Shown here in pieces: positions 16,436 through 24,177 of a stretch of 64,000 nucleotides of DNA; the stretch's first letter is position 1, and every line of letters starts with the position of its first letter. The position numbers and the translations under genes are program-made. The notes below the pieces were generated by a model. The model was given only the letters and a program-made list of their open reading frames with translations. It had not been told where the DNA came from and did no database searches. Origin of the DNA: G963668345 sp965226215 (GTDB lineage: Bacteria > Acidobacteriota > Terriglobia > Bryobacterales > UBA6623). Location of the stretch: contig CBDDCH010000002.1 of assembly GCA_965226215.1 (NCBI GenBank), forward strand, positions 2,728,001 through 2,792,000. Direction: 5' to 3'.

Positions 16436-16882
16436 CTAGATCCGTGACTTCGACGGCAACCGTATCTGGTCGATCTCGACAGGACCTTGGCGCTCGACGA
16501 ACCACCGAGCACTCGACCAAGGCCACCCCAACGAATCCTGTACCAGTCCTTTCACGACGGGATTCATATGGATATACTCCAGCGCCTCATCAAATTCGGC
16601 GCGAGTACGGAGAACATGATCATGCAAACGGCTCTGCCAGAACGGTCCTCGCTGGCGCCGCAAACCGCCTAGTCGTCGGTGGGATCTTACCTTGAAGCTC
16701 CTGAGAACTTCCGAGATCGTGGTCTGCTCTTGTGGCATGATGATGGCGTGAACGTGGTCGTGCATGAAGCAGTATCCGCATAAGCGGAATGTCAGCTTCT
16801 CACGAGCACCGCCCAAGGCTTCCACCAGGATGCGAAACTCCGAGGTCCGAAATGACTGCACGCCGCGCCGCGAGAGCGACAC
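16436..16882 (-). pseudogene. REP-associated tyrosine transposase (RAYT), N-terminally truncated
   Basis: The Y1/IS200-like domain is clear. The HUH-type motif is MHDHVHAIIMP, and the family signature EYIHMNPVVKGLV precedes the C-terminal WPWSSARW. Family members normally have about 20 further N-terminal residues ending in a strand before the RRGVQSFR-like helix. Here that part is missing and a REP-like hairpin (R2, 16881-16915) sits exactly at the truncated start. RAYTs are thought to mobilise REP sequences, so the pairing with R2 makes sense. GTG 16882 opens the remaining frame. Confidence 0.75.
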
Positions 16883-16915
16883 GCGGACCCTGGAAAGGCA
16901 CTAGGTCCGCGCTAC
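16881..16915. repeat. REP-like hairpin R2, copy b
   Basis: Same unit as 12527-12561: GCGGACCCTGGAAAGG arm with the GGTCCGCGCTAC closing arm. It abuts the truncated RAYT on one side and lipA on the other. Confidence 0.8.
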
Positions 16916-16923
16916 GAACTTCT

Positions 16924-17859
16924 CTAGTGCAACCGAGTTCCGGTCGGAGAGGCCGCTTCCTCCCGCACCATCTCGGCCATGTACGAACTGCGTACCAGGG
17001 GTCCGCTATAGACCGCCCGAAATCCGATCGACTCGCCAAACTCGCGGTAGCCGTCGAATCTGACGGGAGAAACATACTCAGCGACCGGGAGTCTGTTTCG
17101 CCGAGGTTGAAGGTATTGACCGATCGTCGCGACGTCCGTACCGGCTTCTCTCAGGTCGGTGAGCAGTTGTCTGACCTCGTCCCCGGTTTCGCCGAGTCCC
17201 ACCATCAGTCCTGATTTCGTCAGCACCTGTTTCGAGTGACGGCGGGCGAAAGCAAGGACCGTCAGAGATTGATGATAATCCGCTTGCGGCCGCACCCGCC
17301 GGTAGAGACGGCACACGGTCTCCATGTTGTGGTTGAAGACGTCCGGCCCGGCGTCGAGGACGCGGGAGACGGCGTCCAGGTCGCCGCGGAAGTCAGGGGT
17401 CAGCACCTCGACCCGCGCACGGGTAAGCCGGCGTCTGACGTGCCTGACGGTCTCGGCGAAGTGGCGCGAGCCGCCGTCGGGGAGATCGTCCCGATTCACG
17501 CTGGTGACGACAACGTAACGGAGATCCATGCGGGCGGCCATGTCGGCCACATGGGCCGGCTCTTCGGGATCAAGACTCCCCGGCGTGGCCTGCGGCACCG
17601 CGCAGAAGCCGCAACGGCGGGTGCAGACGTTCCCCAGAATCATGAACGTCGCCGCTCCGCGACTGAAACAATCGTGAATATTCGGGCAGCGAGCCGACTC
17701 GCAGACGGTGTGGAGACGGCGCTCCCGCAACTCCACTTTCAGATCATGTAGAGCTTCGTAATTCGTTCGGCTCGCGCGGAGCCATGCCGGCAGGCGCGGT
17801 CCCGGTGGGGCATCGCCTGGCTGAGAGATTCGAACTAGCGCTTGGTTGCGTAAGTTCAC
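16924..17859 (-). CDS. lipA: Lipoyl synthase
   Basis: LipA inserts two sulfurs into octanoyl groups on lipoyl domains of 2-oxo-acid dehydrogenases and the glycine cleavage H protein. The auxiliary cluster motif CESARCPNIHDC (Cys53, 58, 64) and the radical SAM motif CTRRCGFC (Cys79, 83, 86) are both intact. The C-terminal RSSYMAE motif supplies the Ser ligand of the auxiliary cluster. The length of 311 is normal. It lies downstream of the SPOR gene on the same strand; no lipB is seen in the window. Confidence 0.96.
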   Translation of the reverse strand: MNLRNQALVRISQPGDAPPGPRLPAWLRASRTNYEALHDLKVELRERRLHTVCESARCPNIHDCFSRGAATFMILGNVCTRRCGFCAVPQATPGSLDPEEPAHVADMAARMDLRYVVVTSVNRDDLPDGGSRHFAETVRHVRRRLTRARVEVLTPDFRGDLDAVSRVLDAGPDVFNHNMETVCRLYRRVRPQADYHQSLTVLAFARRHSKQVLTKSGLMVGLGETGDEVRQLLTDLREAGTDVATIGQYLQPRRNRLPVAEYVSPVRFDGYREFGESIGFRAVYSGPLVRSSYMAEMVREEAASPTGTRLH

Positions 17860-17946
17860 GGTCGTCTATAGGCCGGTCTCCCTGGACCGATCCGTCGAAA
17901 ACCCGCTGTTTCCATCCCCTTGGGTGGGCCGTTCACGGGCCTCTCA

Positions 17947-17985
17947 CGCACTTCGTCTCGCCACCTGGTGAGAAAAGCGGGCTAG
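17947..17985. repeat. Dispersed repeat R5, copy a
   Basis: Contains CTCGCCACCTGGTGAG, a short hairpin, followed by AAAAGCGGGCTAG. A copy is at 61711-61749. Partial copies (AAAAGCGGG) occur near 41958 and 50084. Confidence 0.7.
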
Positions 17986-18620
17986 GGCTTCCGCAGGATC
18001 GAGTCAAGACCATCGGCCTTGAGCTTCTCCTGGTAAGGTTTGGCCGTTTCGACGTCAGAGAAAGGTCCCACCAGTACGCGAAACCATCCGTCTCCGGCAC
18101 CGTCGTAGAGAACAACCGGGTATCGCTTGGCCTGCAACTCCTCCACCATCATGCGAGCGTCGGCGCGAACTCGAGATGCCGCTACTTGGAGATGAATCCC
18201 ACGGACCGCGGCTTCCCCCAAGACAGCTGTGGTCGTCGTTGCGCGGCGCGGGGTTGTGGTCGAATTCTTTCGAGATGGGAAGGGATTGGCCTTCTGAGCC
18301 GCTCCAGTGGATGCCGAGGGCGACTGATCTTCGGCGAGCAGCTCCGTGGCCGGGCGTTCGGAGCGTTCGCTCCGAAAAGTCTCCGGCGCGGGCGCTTGTT
18401 CCAACAAAGTATCCGGCAGCCTGACCCGGCCCTGGATCTGCTCCACCGCCTTGATCTCAGAGACAGTCTCCTGTTCGCTTTGCCCGCTGCTGTATCCGAG
18501 CGAGTAACCGAGCGAAAAGAAAACCGCAAACAGGACAACAATCAGGAAAAAAGCGCTCAGAATTTGCTTATTACCCAACACAAGTTCAAACTCTCGGTCC
18601 TCGCCTGCCATATTCCTCAC
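17982..18620 (-). CDS. SPOR-domain membrane protein
   Basis: The protein has 212 residues. A single membrane anchor lies near the N-terminus (ILSAFFLIVVLFAVFFSLGY). A long low-complexity Pro/Ser/Thr linker follows, then a C-terminal SPOR domain (about 138-210; VRGIHLQVAAS, GWFRVLVGPFSDVETA). SPOR domains bind peptidoglycan stripped of stem peptides, usually at division sites. ATG 18611 is an alternative start. It lies between slipin and lipA, all on the minus strand. Confidence 0.85.
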   Translation of the reverse strand: MRNMAGEDREFELVLGNKQILSAFFLIVVLFAVFFSLGYSLGYSSGQSEQETVSEIKAVEQIQGRVRLPDTLLEQAPAPETFRSERSERPATELLAEDQSPSASTGAAQKANPFPSRKNSTTTPRRATTTTAVLGEAAVRGIHLQVAASRVRADARMMVEELQAKRYPVVLYDGAGDGWFRVLVGPFSDVETAKPYQEKLKADGLDSILRKP

Positions 18621-18677
18621 ATTCTAACTCGTCTACCCCGGGATCGCCGCTGCGTAGCAGTCGGCCGGCAGACTCCA

Positions 18678-18804
18678 GAAAAATCGGGTACAGCCAGCCA
18701 ATTCGCTTCAGGCTAAGTGCTTTGTTTCTTGGGTCATGACGGGGGTCGAATTGGGGCAGTCCCCATTTTTCCCTCTTGCACGACTTTTGCCACGGGCTGC
18801 TAGG
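18678..18804. repeat. Dispersed repeat R4, copy a (MITE-like)
   Basis: A ~127-base unit with AAAAATCGGGTACAGCC near one end and GGCAGTCCCCATTTTT and CACGGGCTGCTAGG near the other. A close copy is at 40471-40598 and a diverged, fully palindromic form at 31515-31671. It ends just inside the last codons of the slipin gene. Confidence 0.75.
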
Positions 18805-19594
18805 TTGATGCGGGCCCTTCGTCGTCGCCCTTCTGCGACCACTTCGCCAAGGCGTGGAAGAGGTCAACCGGAAGGGGGAACACGATGGTCGTGTTCTTTT
18901 CCATGCCGATCTCGGTGAGGGTCTGCAAATAGCGAAGCGTCACCGACGTGGGCTGTTCGGAAAGCTTGGCGGCCGCGGCCGTCAGTTTCTCGGCTGCTTG
19001 CGCCTCGCCGGCGGCGTGAATCACCTTGGCTCGCCGTTCGCGCTCGGCCTCGGCCTGGCGCGCGATGGCGCGAATCATCTGTTCCGGAAGGTCGACATGC
19101 TTGACCTCGACTGCCTGTACCTTGATTCCCCATTGGGCGGTGTGCTCATCAAGGGTTCCTTGCAACCTTGCGTTGAGCTTTTCGCGTTCGCTGAGCAGCT
19201 CGTCAAGGTCGGCTTCACCCAGAACTGACCGTAGACGGGTCTGCGCCAACTGCGACGTCGCGTGCACGAAGTGAGCGACTTCGACGATCGCTTTGGCTGG
19301 ATCGATCACGCGGAAGAAAACCACCGCGCTGACCTTGACTGTCACGTTGTCCTTGGTCACGACGTCTTGCGAGGGAACTTCCATGGTTTCCACCCGCAAA
19401 GAGATTCGGACGATCTTATCGATGGGCTTGAATACAACGATCAGACCCGGGCCTTTGGGCTGGGGAAGTAGTCGCCCAAGCCGAAAGATCACACCCCGCT
19501 CGTACTCGGGCAAGATGTTGACGCAGTTAAAGACGTAGAGCGCAACGACTATAACGAAAATCGTAAACCAACTAAAGTCAAATGGAAGTGGCAT
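18800..19594 (-). CDS. Slipin (stomatin-like SPFH/band-7 protein)
   Basis: 264 residues: one N-terminal membrane segment (FTIFVIVVALYVFNCVNILP), then the SPFH domain beginning EYERGVIFRLGRLLPQPKGP, and a coiled helical region rich in Ala/Glu (EAERERRAKVIHAAGEAQAA). Slipins form membrane-bound oligomers and are partners of NfeD proteases, whose gene lies 156 bases upstream on the same strand. The pair is a conserved operon type in bacteria and archaea. The C-terminus overlaps repeat R4. Confidence 0.92.
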   Translation of the reverse strand: MPLPFDFSWFTIFVIVVALYVFNCVNILPEYERGVIFRLGRLLPQPKGPGLIVVFKPIDKIVRISLRVETMEVPSQDVVTKDNVTVKVSAVVFFRVIDPAKAIVEVAHFVHATSQLAQTRLRSVLGEADLDELLSEREKLNARLQGTLDEHTAQWGIKVQAVEVKHVDLPEQMIRAIARQAEAERERRAKVIHAAGEAQAAEKLTAAAAKLSEQPTSVTLRYLQTLTEIGMEKNTTIVFPLPVDLFHALAKWSQKGDDEGPAST

Positions 19595-19750
19595 GGTACC
19601 CTCCTGTGGTGTTCGGCGTCTGTGACTTGCAACAAACTGACGGCTATATCCGGATCGTCATTAACGGCTGTAACCGGGGTGATTAACTCCAGCAGAGATT
19701 ATCGCACGGCCACTCTAGTGCGGAGCATACGTTAGTCAGTGAGTGTTTGC

Positions 19751-21046
19751 TCAGGGAACTGATTCGACCGTTAGGGTGAGCCCCTCCACGGCCACAATCC
19801 GAACCTTCGAACCACTGGGAATCGGCCTTGACGAGGCCGCGTTCCACAGCTCGGAGTGTACAAACACTCGTCCCTTGGCGTTGATGGGAGTCCGGGCTTC
19901 GCCGATTTCTCCGATCATGGACTCTAAGCCGGTCGCCACCTTATACCGAAACGATTTCACGGCCAGCCGCAGTAAGAATACCGTAATGAGGGCAAAGGGG
20001 AGGGTTACACCTACGGCGGTCGCCCAGCTGATCGACAGCTCGGGAATACCGGTATCTACCAGCATGACGGCTCCCAAGACCATCGCCACCACGCCGCCGA
20101 CCGCCAAGATGCCTCCCGAGACGATCGTGGCTTCGAGGACGAAACAGGCGACACCCACCAAAATCAACGCGGCCCCGGCCCAATTAATGGGGAGCACGCT
20201 CAGTGCCATAAGGCCCAGAATGGCGAGAATGCCGCCCGCCACTCCAGGAAAGACAAGACCGGGATGGGAGAATTCAACGTAGATGCCTAGGGCGCCGAGA
20301 ATCAAAAGAATGAAGGCCAGATTGGGGTCGATTAGGGGAAGCAGGACACGCTGCCGTGTAGTGAGCTCGTAGGAGTAGACGTCCGCGCCCGCTAGCTCCA
20401 GAGTTTGTTGCCTACCGTCAAAACGCTCTATCGTGCGGCCGTCGAGTGCTTCCAGCAGGGACGGCACATCGTTGGCGACCAGGTCGATCAGATTCGACTC
20501 CAGAGCCTCTTTCTCCGTAAACGCCTTACTTTCGAGCACGGCTTGCTCGGCCAGCTCGGAATTGCGTCCGCGCTTGTCCGCGACCGCGCGCACAGCAGCC
20601 GCGGCATCATTCTCGACCTTCTGTTTCATCACCTTGTCCATCTTCGCGCCGCCCATCAGGACCGGGTGGGCCGCCCCCGTGTTAGTTGCGGGAGCCATGG
20701 CAGCAACGTCGCCTGACATCAAGATCATGAATCCAGCCGAGGCGGCGCGTCCTCCGCTTGGCGCTACATAGGTGATGACCGGTACCGACGATGAGACAAT
20801 CTCTTGAATGACCTCCTGGGTGGCGTTAAGCAGCCCGCCTGGTGTGTTAAGCCGAATAAGTACGGCGGAGTCGCCATTCTTCTCGGCCTGGGCGAGGCCT
20901 TGGCTAACAATCTCGACCGTCAGCGGATGGATGACGTGATCAACATCAATCTGCAGTACACGAGCCGCATCGGCCCGAACGCCCCATCCGCCCACCAACA
21001 ATAGCAGCGCGATTCGCAGGTAAGACCCTAAGTGGCCTGATTTCAC
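19751..21046 (-). CDS. NfeD-family membrane-bound ClpP-class serine protease
   Basis: 431 residues. After a signal sequence comes a ClpP/SppA-type domain whose Ser-Lys dyad is visible as Ser103 in AASAGFMILM and Lys174 in LESKAFTEKE. Four to five membrane helices follow (about 230-350). A C-terminal OB-like NfeD domain closes the protein (GRVFVHSELWNA, KVRIVAVEGLTLTVE). Members of this type cleave the hydrophobic C-terminus of stomatin-like proteins, and the slipin gene is directly downstream. The full-length two-part form is intact. Confidence 0.93.
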   Translation of the reverse strand: MKSGHLGSYLRIALLLLVGGWGVRADAARVLQIDVDHVIHPLTVEIVSQGLAQAEKNGDSAVLIRLNTPGGLLNATQEVIQEIVSSSVPVITYVAPSGGRAASAGFMILMSGDVAAMAPATNTGAAHPVLMGGAKMDKVMKQKVENDAAAAVRAVADKRGRNSELAEQAVLESKAFTEKEALESNLIDLVANDVPSLLEALDGRTIERFDGRQQTLELAGADVYSYELTTRQRVLLPLIDPNLAFILLILGALGIYVEFSHPGLVFPGVAGGILAILGLMALSVLPINWAGAALILVGVACFVLEATIVSGGILAVGGVVAMVLGAVMLVDTGIPELSISWATAVGVTLPFALITVFLLRLAVKSFRYKVATGLESMIGEIGEARTPINAKGRVFVHSELWNAASSRPIPSGSKVRIVAVEGLTLTVESVP

Positions 21047-21230
21047 GGGTTTCTACCCAAATTCTAACACAGCGCTCGGCGTCTGAAGTCTGGCGGGCGT
21101 TCAACTCTCACCATACCCGATGGGTATAATGTTGAGATTGCTGCGCCTGCTTGCGGGGTCGCCGAACCTATCGAGTAAGCCCGGCGTTTGCGGCGATAGT
21201 GGGAGCTGACTGATCCGAAGGACCGCTGCG

Positions 21231-21593
21231 ATGAAGATTCATAGCTGGGACAAGATCGAGCACGAGGCGATGAGTCCGGGCATCGCACGCCGCGTGGTCC
21301 ATAGCGACCGGATGACCATTGCCCGCATCTATCTCGAGCCGGGCAGCGTGGTCCCCCGCCACAGCCATGAGCACGAACAAGTGAGCTACGTCCTCGAAGG
21401 CCGGCTGAAGTTTTTCTTCGACGACCGCGAGCTGGTGGTCGGGGCCGGCGAGATGATGCAGATCGCTTCCCACGAAGCGCATCGCGTCGAAGCGCTCGAG
21501 AACTCCGTTGCCTTGGACGTGTTTCAGCCAGTCCGCGACGACTGGTTGCGGGGCGACGACTCATATTTACGAAACCCTTCCGATGACTCTTAA
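21231..21593 (+). CDS. Cupin-domain protein
   Basis: A 120-residue single-domain cupin. Metal-ligand positions are seen in PRHSHEHEQVSYVLEG and HEAHRVEA. The catalytic or binding role is not identifiable; many such proteins are isomerases, dioxygenases or ligand sensors. AAGGA lies about 9 bases before ATG 21231. An IS1380 copy has inserted 8 bases after its stop codon, so the coding sequence is intact but the natural downstream region is displaced. Confidence 0.85.
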   Translation: MKIHSWDKIEHEAMSPGIARRVVHSDRMTIARIYLEPGSVVPRHSHEHEQVSYVLEGRLKFFFDDRELVVGAGEMMQIASHEAHRVEALENSVALDVFQPVRDDWLRGDDSYLRNPSDDS

Positions 21594-21601
21594 CGTTATA
21601 A

Positions 21602-23265
21602 CCCGCATTTCCAATTTGATTCAGACCTCTCGACCTTCCGGCGGCCTTGAGCGTCTTTATTCATAGGGGCTAGAGCCCGATGAGGACGCCATGGAGGCCA
21701 ACACCCAATGGGTGAAAAACAAACCAAGCCATTCCAGCTAAGTTTCAACGGCTCGTTGAAAGTCGATTTCCAGGGATCGCACGTCACTTCCGACGGTGGC
21801 TTGATCCTGGTTCGGGAGTTGGACGAGCGACTCGGACTCGGGAAACTGATCGGCGAGCATCTCACCGACTCCCGGCAAGGCACAAACAAGCAGTTCACGT
21901 TCGCTGATCTGTTGCGGCAGTCGGTCTACAGCCGCTTGGCAGGCTACGAGGACGTCAACGACGCCGTCCGAGTGTCGGCTGACCCGACGTTTCGCTTGAT
22001 CGGCTCGCAGAAGATCTGGGATCGCGGTGCGGCCTTGACCTCGACGCTGCACGGCTTCGAGACGGAGATGCTGGCGAGCGAAGAGAACCTGCTGGGGCTG
22101 ATGGCGCTGAACCGAGAGCTGGTCGGGCAAGCGGAGGCGTTCGACGACTCCGAGCGGGTCGTTCTGGACATGGACTCCACCGAGAGTCCGGTCCATGGCC
22201 AACAGGAAGGCAGTGCCTACAACGGACACTTCGAGTCGGTCTGCTACCACCCGTTGCTTTTGTTCAACGGTCATGGTGATTGCCTCGCTGCCAAGCTGCG
22301 TCCCGGCAACGTGCACAGCGCCGAGGACTGGGATGAGCTATTGTTGCCGGAGATCGAGCGCCAACTGGCCGAAGGCAAACAGGTCACCTTTCGCGCCGAT
22401 GCCGCCTTCGCCAAGCCCGAGATCTACGAAGCACTGGAGGAGCGCGGCGCGGACTACGCGATCCGCATTCCGGCCAATAAGAGCCTGGAGCTGGAGATCG
22501 AAGACATCCTGTTTCGTCCGCCGGGGAGGCCCGGCCGCAAGCCGCTAGTGCGCTACAAGAGCTTTCGCTATCAGGCGGAGAGCTGGAAGGGGCCCAGACG
22601 AGTTGTCGCCAAGGTCGAGCACCACCAGGGCGAGCTATTCGCGCGCGTCGGTTTTATCGTGACGAACATGAGCTTGCCAAGCCGGTCGGTGGTGCGTTTC
22701 TACAACAAGCGCGGCACGGCGGAGCAGTGGATCAAAGAAGGTAAGCAAGCGACGCACTGGACGCGGCTGTCGTGCCATCGCTTCCGGGCGAACGAGGTGC
22801 GCTTGCAGCTCAGCGTGCTGGCCTACAACCTGGGCAACTTGTGGCGGCGGCTGGGACTGCCGAACAGGATCAAGAGTTGGTCGCTGACGAGCTTGCAACA
22901 CAGGTTGATGAAGACCGGCGGTCGGCTGGTCAAGCACGCGCGGTATTACTGGCTGCTGCTGGCCGAAGGGCATTTGAACCGCAGGCTGTTCGGCGACATG
23001 CTGCACAGGATCTGGGCGCTGCCGCTGCCAAGCGGGTAGCGTTGACCGGGCGAGGATCAACAGTTTTCGGCTCCAAAAGGTTTCGCAAGGAGCAGTGTCG
23101 GCCGGAGCGCCGTTCAGCCCGCTCAATCAACGTCTGTGAGCGGATGGACGAGCCCTGGCGCCTACCGGCGGAGGTCATGTGCAGGGTTCAGCGCGAAAAG
23201 ACGTGGTATTCGGGGCAGCGCGGGTGTATACTTTCACCGTGCCAGGGCCAAAATGGAAATCCTGG
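21602..23265 (+). mobile_element. IS1380-family insertion sequence, copy 1
   Basis: The left end is CCCGCATTTCCAATTTG. The right end read from outside is CCAGGATTTCCATTTTG. The element is flanked by the 5-bp target duplication TATAA (21597-21601 and 23266-23270), the size expected for this family. The length is 1664 bp. The first ~1224 bp show no difference by eye from copy 2 at 32115, after which the two diverge. Confidence 0.93.
21708..23039 (+). CDS. IS1380-family transposase
   Basis: 443 residues, DDE type. Family features include VDFQGSHVTSDGGLILVREL near the start, VLDMDSTESPVHGQQEG (first catalytic Asp), QVTFRADAAFAKPEIYEALE (second Asp) and the YNKRGTAEQWIKEGKQA segment with the Glu. 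The IS1380 family includes ISEcp1, known for mobilising adjacent genes. The gene is apparently intact. Confidence 0.93.
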   Translation: MGEKQTKPFQLSFNGSLKVDFQGSHVTSDGGLILVRELDERLGLGKLIGEHLTDSRQGTNKQFTFADLLRQSVYSRLAGYEDVNDAVRVSADPTFRLIGSQKIWDRGAALTSTLHGFETEMLASEENLLGLMALNRELVGQAEAFDDSERVVLDMDSTESPVHGQQEGSAYNGHFESVCYHPLLLFNGHGDCLAAKLRPGNVHSAEDWDELLLPEIERQLAEGKQVTFRADAAFAKPEIYEALEERGADYAIRIPANKSLELEIEDILFRPPGRPGRKPLVRYKSFRYQAESWKGPRRVVAKVEHHQGELFARVGFIVTNMSLPSRSVVRFYNKRGTAEQWIKEGKQATHWTRLSCHRFRANEVRLQLSVLAYNLGNLWRRLGLPNRIKSWSLTSLQHRLMKTGGRLVKHARYYWLLLAEGHLNRRLFGDMLHRIWALPLPSG

Positions 23266-23366
23266 TATAAAGGTTAGGGACAGTCTCGCCGACCCGAGCT
23301 CGATGCGGTCATTGCGCCGATTGGGGTAGAGAAGGTAACGGAGTCAGTAACAGCTCGATCGACAGC

Positions 23367-24155
23367 ATGGACCTAGGCATCGAAGGTCGGGTGGCAGTGG
23401 TTGCGGCTTCCAGCCGCGGCTTGGGGCGAGCGGTGGCGGAAGCTCTGGCCGCCGAGGGGGTCAAACTGGCGCTCTGTGCTCGCACCGAGGACGTATTGAA
23501 AGATACGGCCTCCCGGATTCGTGATCGCTGGGAGGTGCCGGTTGTCGAGCAGCCGCTTGACGTTACCGACTACACGGCCGTGAAAAAGTTCATCGCCGCG
23601 ACTCGCGAAGAACTCGGCGCCATTGACATCTGTGTCACAAATGCGGGCGGCCCTCCCCTGGGAAAGTTTGCTGATTTCTCCCCGCAAGATTGGCGACAGG
23701 CTTTCGAGTTGAACTTCATGAGCACCCTGTACTTGATCCGTGAGGTACTGCCCGACATGAAGGCCCGGGGCTGGGGGCGCATCGTCTCCATCACTTCGGT
23801 GTCGGTCAAAGAGCCGATCGAGATGCTCATCCTCTCGAACGCCATCCGGGGAGCCGTGGTCGGACTGATGAAGACCCTGAGCCTCGAGTACGGGCCGGAC
23901 AATATTCTCTTTAACAACCTCTGCCCAGGGATGACCGCGACCGACCGATTCCTCAGTGGGTCGAAGAAGAGAGCGGAAAGCGAGGGCTTGTCCCCCGAGG
24001 AAATTATTCGTCAAATGACAGAGACCGTGCCGTTAAAGCGGGTGGGTCGGCCGGAGGAATTCGGCGCCCTGGCGGCATTCTTGTGCTCGGAAAAAGCAAG
24101 CTATGTCACCGGCACCAGCACGGCCGTTGATGGCGGGCTCGTAAAGGGGGTGTAG
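23367..24155 (+). CDS. SDR-family oxidoreductase with altered active-site motif
   Basis: 262 residues. The cofactor motif AASSRGLG (13-20) and NAGG segment are in place. The usual Tyr-x-x-x-Lys pair is replaced: after SITSVSVKEPIEMLILSN comes AIRGAVVGLMKTL, so SN..R stands where YxxxK is expected. Such a group exists among SDRs annotated as 3-oxoacyl-ACP reductase-like, but activity is uncertain. It starts 97 bases after the IS1380 target duplication, so its promoter region may lie in or near the IS. Confidence 0.85.
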   Translation: MDLGIEGRVAVVAASSRGLGRAVAEALAAEGVKLALCARTEDVLKDTASRIRDRWEVPVVEQPLDVTDYTAVKKFIAATREELGAIDICVTNAGGPPLGKFADFSPQDWRQAFELNFMSTLYLIREVLPDMKARGWGRIVSITSVSVKEPIEMLILSNAIRGAVVGLMKTLSLEYGPDNILFNNLCPGMTATDRFLSGSKKRAESEGLSPEEIIRQMTETVPLKRVGRPEEFGALAAFLCSEKASYVTGTSTAVDGGLVKGV

Positions 24156-24177
24156 GGGCTCACCACGATGTTCTCTT

